Positions 41,496 to 45,426 of a stretch of DNA of 45,426 nucleotides are shown here, in pieces. Numbering within the stretch: position 1 is the stretch's first letter; each line of letters begins with the position of its first letter. Origin of the DNA: Methanoregula sp. PtaB.Bin085 (lineage in GTDB: Archaea > Halobacteriota > Methanomicrobia > Methanomicrobiales > Methanospirillaceae); assembly GCF_002067035.1 (NCBI RefSeq), contig NZ_MVQB01000041.1:1-45426 (forward strand), given 5' to 3'. The notes beneath the pieces were generated by a model, which ran no database searches, had not been told where the DNA came from, and worked only from the letters and a program-made list of their open reading frames with translations. The translations under genes were made by a program, and so were the position numbers.

Positions 41496-44400
41496 ATGAA
41501 GACATCATGCTTACAGTTTCCTGTTCTTGTTGCACTGATCATCGGACTCCTTTTCACCGGATTTGCGTCTGCTGCCGGGGAAGAGACAGAAATGCCGAAT
41601 CTGACCCTGGAGGTTACACCGGAAATTACCCCGGCAGAGACCCCGGACATCTCTATTGACGATATCGCGGAGGTAATTCCGGATACAATACCTGAGAAAA
41701 TTCCGGAGACAACGACGGACCTTTTCACCGCTGAGATACTATCAGCAGACGATCTGCCGGCCCTGGATGCCGAAGACGGTTCCCTTGAAGCAAACTATAC
41801 CCAGAACCGGACCTCTGGCCCGGTCCCGCTTGCAATCCGGTTCTATGACCGGTCCAGCGGCACCGTGACAAACTGGAGCTGGGACTTCGGCGACGGGGAA
41901 ACCTCGGACCTGAAAAATCCCGTCCACACGTTTGCATCAGCCGGGACTTACACGGTGAGGCTCACGGTGAGCGACGGGATCATTTCCGATACATACGAGG
42001 TTATCGATCGGATCCGCGCGGACACGCCGGAAGCGCCGGTTGCCGCGATCTCGGCAAACAAGACCTCGTGGTCATCCCCGGCTGTAGTGCAATTCTATGA
42101 CCGGTCAACCGGGTACCCGACTTCGTGGGCATGGGACTTTGGCGACGGAACGACCTCGAACGTGAAGAACCCTGTCCACACGTACGAATCAACCGGGAAC
42201 TACACCATAACGCTGATCGTGACCAACAATCTTGGCACAGATACGATTACCAAAGATGAATATTTCCATGCATACGATCCGTCATCTCCTGTTGCTGCAT
42301 TGTCGGCAAACAAGACCTCGTGGTCATCCCCGGCGGTCGTGCAGTTCTACGACCGGTCGACGGGTTTCCCGACATCGTGGAGCTGGGACTTCGGAGACGG
42401 GACAACGGCGAACGTAAAGAACCCTGTCCATACCTATGCAGCGACCGGGAATTACACGGTCACGCTCACGGTTACCAATGACCTTGGTACGGACACGATT
42501 ACCAAAGATGAATATTTCCATGCATACGATCCGTCATCTCCTGTTGCTGCATTGTCGGCAAACAAGACCTCGTGGTCATCCCCGGCGGTCGTGCAGTTCT
42601 ACGACCGGTCGACGGGTTTCCCGACATCGTGGAGCTGGGACTTTGGTGATGGTGAAACAGCGAACGTAAAGAACCCTGTCCATACCTATACAGCAGCCGG
42701 GAATTATACGGTAACACTCACGGTCACCAATGACCTTGGTACGGACACGATAACACAGACCGAGTACTTCCATACGTATGATCCCAGAGCCCCGGCAGCA
42801 GCGATCTCTGCGAACAAGACGGCCTGGTCAGCGCCTGCAGTTATCCAGTTCTACGACCGGTCAACCGGTTTCCCGACATCGTGGGCGTGGGACTTCGGTG
42901 ACGGTGAAACAGCGAATGTGAAGAATCCGGTCCATACCTATGCAGCAACCGGCAATTACACGATCACGCTCACCGTGATCAACGATCTTGGATCCGACAC
43001 AAAGACTGCAACCGATTACATTATTGTGAGCGGTTCATCTGCCCCGGTCGCAGCGATCTCTGCGAACAAGACCTCGTGGTCGGCCCCGGCAGCGATACAG
43101 TTCTACGATCGGTCGGCCGGTTTCCCGACCTCATGGACATGGGACTTCGGTGACGGCACGACCTCGAACCTGAAAAACCCGGTCCACACGTATACCGCCA
43201 CCGGGAACTACACGGTCAACCTTACTGTGACGAACGAGGTTGGATCTGACACGAAGGTTGCGGTCGATTACATTAAGATCAGTAATTCCGCAGCCCCGGT
43301 CGCAGCGATCTCTGCGAACAAGACCTCGTGGTCAGCACCGGCAGCGATCCAGTTCTACGACCGGTCAACCGGTTTCCCGACCGAATGGCTCTGGGACTTT
43401 GGCGATGGTAACACGTCAACGCTGAAAAACCCGGTCCATACGTATACCGGTACAGGGAATTATACGGTCACCCTTACGGTATCGAACGACCTGGGAAGCG
43501 ACACAGCAGTCCAGACGGATTATATAAAAACAAGCCTTCCGGAGGCCCCGGCAGCATCTCTCTCGGCTAACAGGACGAGCGGCACTGCTCCCGTGGCAAT
43601 CCAGTTTTACGACCGGTCGGCCGGCTTCCCGACCGCATGGGTATGGGATTTCGGTGACGGAACGACTGCATCTGTCAGGAACCCGGTCCATACGTATATG
43701 ACGGCGGGGAACTACACGGTCAGCCTGATCGCAACCAACGATCTCGGCAGTAATACAACAACCCGGGCGGATTACATCAGGTTGACCGGGACACCCGCGC
43801 CGCTCCCGGTCCCGTACATCTGGTTTGATCCCGGTTCCGGAACGGCTCCCCTGTCGGTTATGTTCATGGGCAGTTCAGATGGATCACCGCTCAGCTGGAA
43901 CTGGAGTTTCGGTGACGGATCGTTCTCGGACCTCCAGAACCTGAACCACACGTACCAGGACCCCGGCCAGTATACTGTAAGCCTGACCGTAGGATATGCC
44001 GGAGGCACGAACACGAGCACCTTCCCCGGGGTCATTAACGTCACGGTTCCGGAGGAACCGCTGGCTGCCAACTTCACCGGGGACGTAACGGAAGGCCCTG
44101 CTCCGCTGACTGTCAATTTCACCGACATCTCGACCGGTTCCCCGACAAGCTGGAACTGGAGTTTCGGTGACGGCACGTTTGCGGAGGTGCAGAACCCGAA
44201 GCACACGTACGCTGCTGCCGGGAATTATTCCGTGTCGCTCGCGGTATCCAACGCGGGATCGTCGGACAGCCGGACAAGGACGGATTATATTGCTGCACTG
44301 CCGTCCGGGCCGGAATTTGATGCTGAAATTATCCTGAATTCAATGCCGACCACCATGTTCCAGGGCGAACATTATATTGTCGACATCAAGGTGAACAATA

Positions 44401-45426
44401 CCGGAACTGAGACATGGTATGCAGATCCGGCAAGCACCAATCTGGTCTACCTGCAGGGTCTTGGGGGTCCCTCCGGTAATGCATCACAATTCAACATCAC
44501 ACACATCCCGATGATCTTCCAGAACGAGACGGTGGCGCCTGGCGAGAGTTACGACTTCTTCTTCTACGTGAAGGCACCGGACACCATCGGCACCTACACG
44601 CCGGAATACCAGGTCAGCTCTGCCAGTGGCACGTTCGGGCCTGTGGCGAATGCGACCGTGAACGTCATCAAGAACCCGTTCCACCCGGTACTGCAGCCGG
44701 ACGGCTCGAAACTCTACACAACCACGTTTGGCAACACCAGTTCCGGCGTCAGCGTGAACATTGTCGGGCCGCGGGTGTATATTGACGACATCAAGGCTTC
44801 AAGTTTCGATGACCCGCGGTTCCTGATCAATCCCGCGCTGAAGAGCGGGGTTTTCAACCTGGAACTGAATGAATCGTTCAACTACGCAGATATCTCAATA
44901 AGGTACGACCCGGCAAAGACTACAACGCCATCCAACCTTGCGCTCGGTTACTTCAACTACACAACCGGTAATTATACCTTTATCCCGTCGACCGTTGACA
45001 CGACCAACCATACCGTCACATCCCGTGTGACGCCCGGGGATCTCGCCATGCGCGGCAGCAGCATCGGGGCTCTCGACCCCGTCCAGTACCATGCCCTTCC
45101 CGCCAACGCCCAGAACGAGATGGGGTACATGGATATCGGCGCGAATGACAACTGGACGATCTATCCGCCGGTTGATTCGTATGCTACAACGTCCTTTGCC
45201 AATGGTGCGAGTTTCCCGCCCGGGAACTATACCATCCTCACCAGCGGGTCGTACACCAGTTACTACGTCCAGTATATCGGCTGTGTCGGATGGGTCACCG
45301 CCGATAGTAATCCCGACAACACATACGGGTATTATGTTAACTTCAACAATCCGGCCGGCGGGTACAAGCAGGTCCAGAAACTCCGCGTAGCAAGCGGGAC
45401 CCTGAAGGTCGATCATAAAGGCGGCC
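41496..45426 (+). CDS. Giant PKD-repeat surface protein (partial, runs off window)
   Basis: The frame is open from ATG 41496 (GGTGGT before it) to the window end, at least 1310 residues. After a signal peptide (FPVLVALIIGLLFTGFASAA) and a Pro/Thr/Glu stalk come ten PKD domains, each with W-x-W-D/S-FGDG near its middle (at about 41880, 42132, 42384, 42636, 42888, 43140, 43392, 43644, 43902 and 44157). The first eight are spaced exactly 252 bp (84 aa). Each carries ANKTSW and GNYT sequons. After the PKDs come a NEW3-like beta domain (DIKVNNTGTETWY) and further unknown beta-rich parts with more N-x-T sites. It is most likely a glycosylated, wall- or S-layer-linked adhesion or spacer protein. Confidence 0.92.
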   Translation, partial: MKTSCLQFPVLVALIIGLLFTGFASAAGEETEMPNLTLEVTPEITPAETPDISIDDIAEVIPDTIPEKIPETTTDLFTAEILSADDLPALDAEDGSLEANYTQNRTSGPVPLAIRFYDRSSGTVTNWSWDFGDGETSDLKNPVHTFASAGTYTVRLTVSDGIISDTYEVIDRIRADTPEAPVAAISANKTSWSSPAVVQFYDRSTGYPTSWAWDFGDGTTSNVKNPVHTYESTGNYTITLIVTNNLGTDTITKDEYFHAYDPSSPVAALSANKTSWSSPAVVQFYDRSTGFPTSWSWDFGDGTTANVKNPVHTYAATGNYTVTLTVTNDLGTDTITKDEYFHAYDPSSPVAALSANKTSWSSPAVVQFYDRSTGFPTSWSWDFGDGETANVKNPVHTYTAAGNYTVTLTVTNDLGTDTITQTEYFHTYDPRAPAAAISANKTAWSAPAVIQFYDRSTGFPTSWAWDFGDGETANVKNPVHTYAATGNYTITLTVINDLGSDTKTATDYIIVSGSSAPVAAISANKTSWSAPAAIQFYDRSAGFPTSWTWDFGDGTTSNLKNPVHTYTATGNYTVNLTVTNEVGSDTKVAVDYIKISNSAAPVAAISANKTSWSAPAAIQFYDRSTGFPTEWLWDFGDGNTSTLKNPVHTYTGTGNYTVTLTVSNDLGSDTAVQTDYIKTSLPEAPAASLSANRTSGTAPVAIQFYDRSAGFPTAWVWDFGDGTTASVRNPVHTYMTAGNYTVSLIATNDLGSNTTTRADYIRLTGTPAPLPVPYIWFDPGSGTAPLSVMFMGSSDGSPLSWNWSFGDGSFSDLQNLNHTYQDPGQYTVSLTVGYAGGTNTSTFPGVINVTVPEEPLAANFTGDVTEGPAPLTVNFTDISTGSPTSWNWSFGDGTFAEVQNPKHTYAAAGNYSVSLAVSNAGSSDSRTRTDYIAALPSGPEFDAEIILNSMPTTMFQGEHYIVDIKVNNTGTETWYADPASTNLVYLQGLGGPSGNASQFNITHIPMIFQNETVAPGESYDFFFYVKAPDTIGTYTPEYQVSSASGTFGPVANATVNVIKNPFHPVLQPDGSKLYTTTFGNTSSGVSVNIVGPRVYIDDIKASSFDDPRFLINPALKSGVFNLELNESFNYADISIRYDPAKTTTPSNLALGYFNYTTGNYTFIPSTVDTTNHTVTSRVTPGDLAMRGSSIGALDPVQYHALPANAQNEMGYMDIGANDNWTIYPPVDSYATTSFANGASFPPGNYTILTSGSYTSYYVQYIGCVGWVTADSNPDNTYGYYVNFNNPAGGYKQVQKLRVASGTLKVDHKGG

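Noticed and set aside
41880-43650. Regular repeats that might be taken for a CRISPR array
   Set aside because: The period is 252 bp, in frame, and encodes PKD domains; there are no short repeats with unique spacers.
41740-44206. Several minus-strand frames in the PKD gene that look repetitive
   Set aside because: They repeat only because the sense gene has a 252-bp period.

Overview
The window (about 45.4 kb, mostly GC-rich) is a chromosomal segment of a methanogenic archaeon. Archaeal markers include G1P dehydrogenase for archaeal lipids, archaeal-type ProS, PriS, GINS, L44e/S27e/aIF2-alpha/Nop10, AglB oligosaccharyltransferase, UPF0058, UPF0179 and DUF63. Gene style (PKD surface proteins, 7TM-PAS histidine kinases, NosD-like repeats) points to Methanomicrobiales, perhaps a Methanoregula relative. 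That placement is inference from gene content; no database search was run.

Layout. 1-1.2 kb is an AT-rich patch with two small genes. 1.2-7.2 kb carries DUF3467, a Cas4-like Fe-S protein without nuclease residues, a BI-1 membrane protein, a frameshifted DUF3795 gene and aglB. 7.5-9.8 kb (minus) is tRNA-Gly(CCC), an ACT/DUF5612 protein, Sua5/YrdC and a nucleotidyltransferase. 10-15.5 kb has a surface protein, a winged-helix/FHA protein and a transmembrane receptor-type Ser/Thr kinase with an outside beta-helix. 15.5-18.6 kb (minus) has an HD dNTPase-like enzyme, two tandem PEBP proteins and a zinc-ribbon protein. 18.7-23 kb has Mrp/NBP35 ATPase, small proteins and a three-gene, overlapping secreted/membrane operon. 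23.3-27.7 kb (minus) has a PepSY-like anchored protein, ProS, SpoIIM-like and DUF63 proteins. 27.7-33.3 kb has egsA, UPF0179, a histidine kinase, a 6-TM protein, an ADP-ribosylglycohydrolase and UPF0058. 33.3-38.9 kb is a dense information-processing run: Elp3, PriS, GINS, L44e, S27e, aIF2-alpha, Nop10, PAC2. 39-45.4 kb has a GNAT enzyme, a Cys/Pro-rich surface protein, a peroxiredoxin and a giant ten-PKD surface protein that runs off the end.

The most unusual signals are: (1) three intergenic elements of about 225-250 bp at 3.8, 23.0 and 40.8 kb, each with three copies of a CGACCCCC-type motif in + - + order, with arms that differ between loci but match within each locus, so copy 2 could pair with copy 1 or copy 3; (2) two copies of a second hairpin-rich intergenic repeat at 7.3 and 24.7 kb; (3) a wHTH-FHA regulator next to a beta-helix receptor kinase; (4) a compact divergent promoter between egsA and a DUF63 gene where each TATA box appears to lie at or inside the start of the other gene; and (5) an exact 252-bp periodic PKD array with repeated N-glycosylation sequons, in the same window as aglB.
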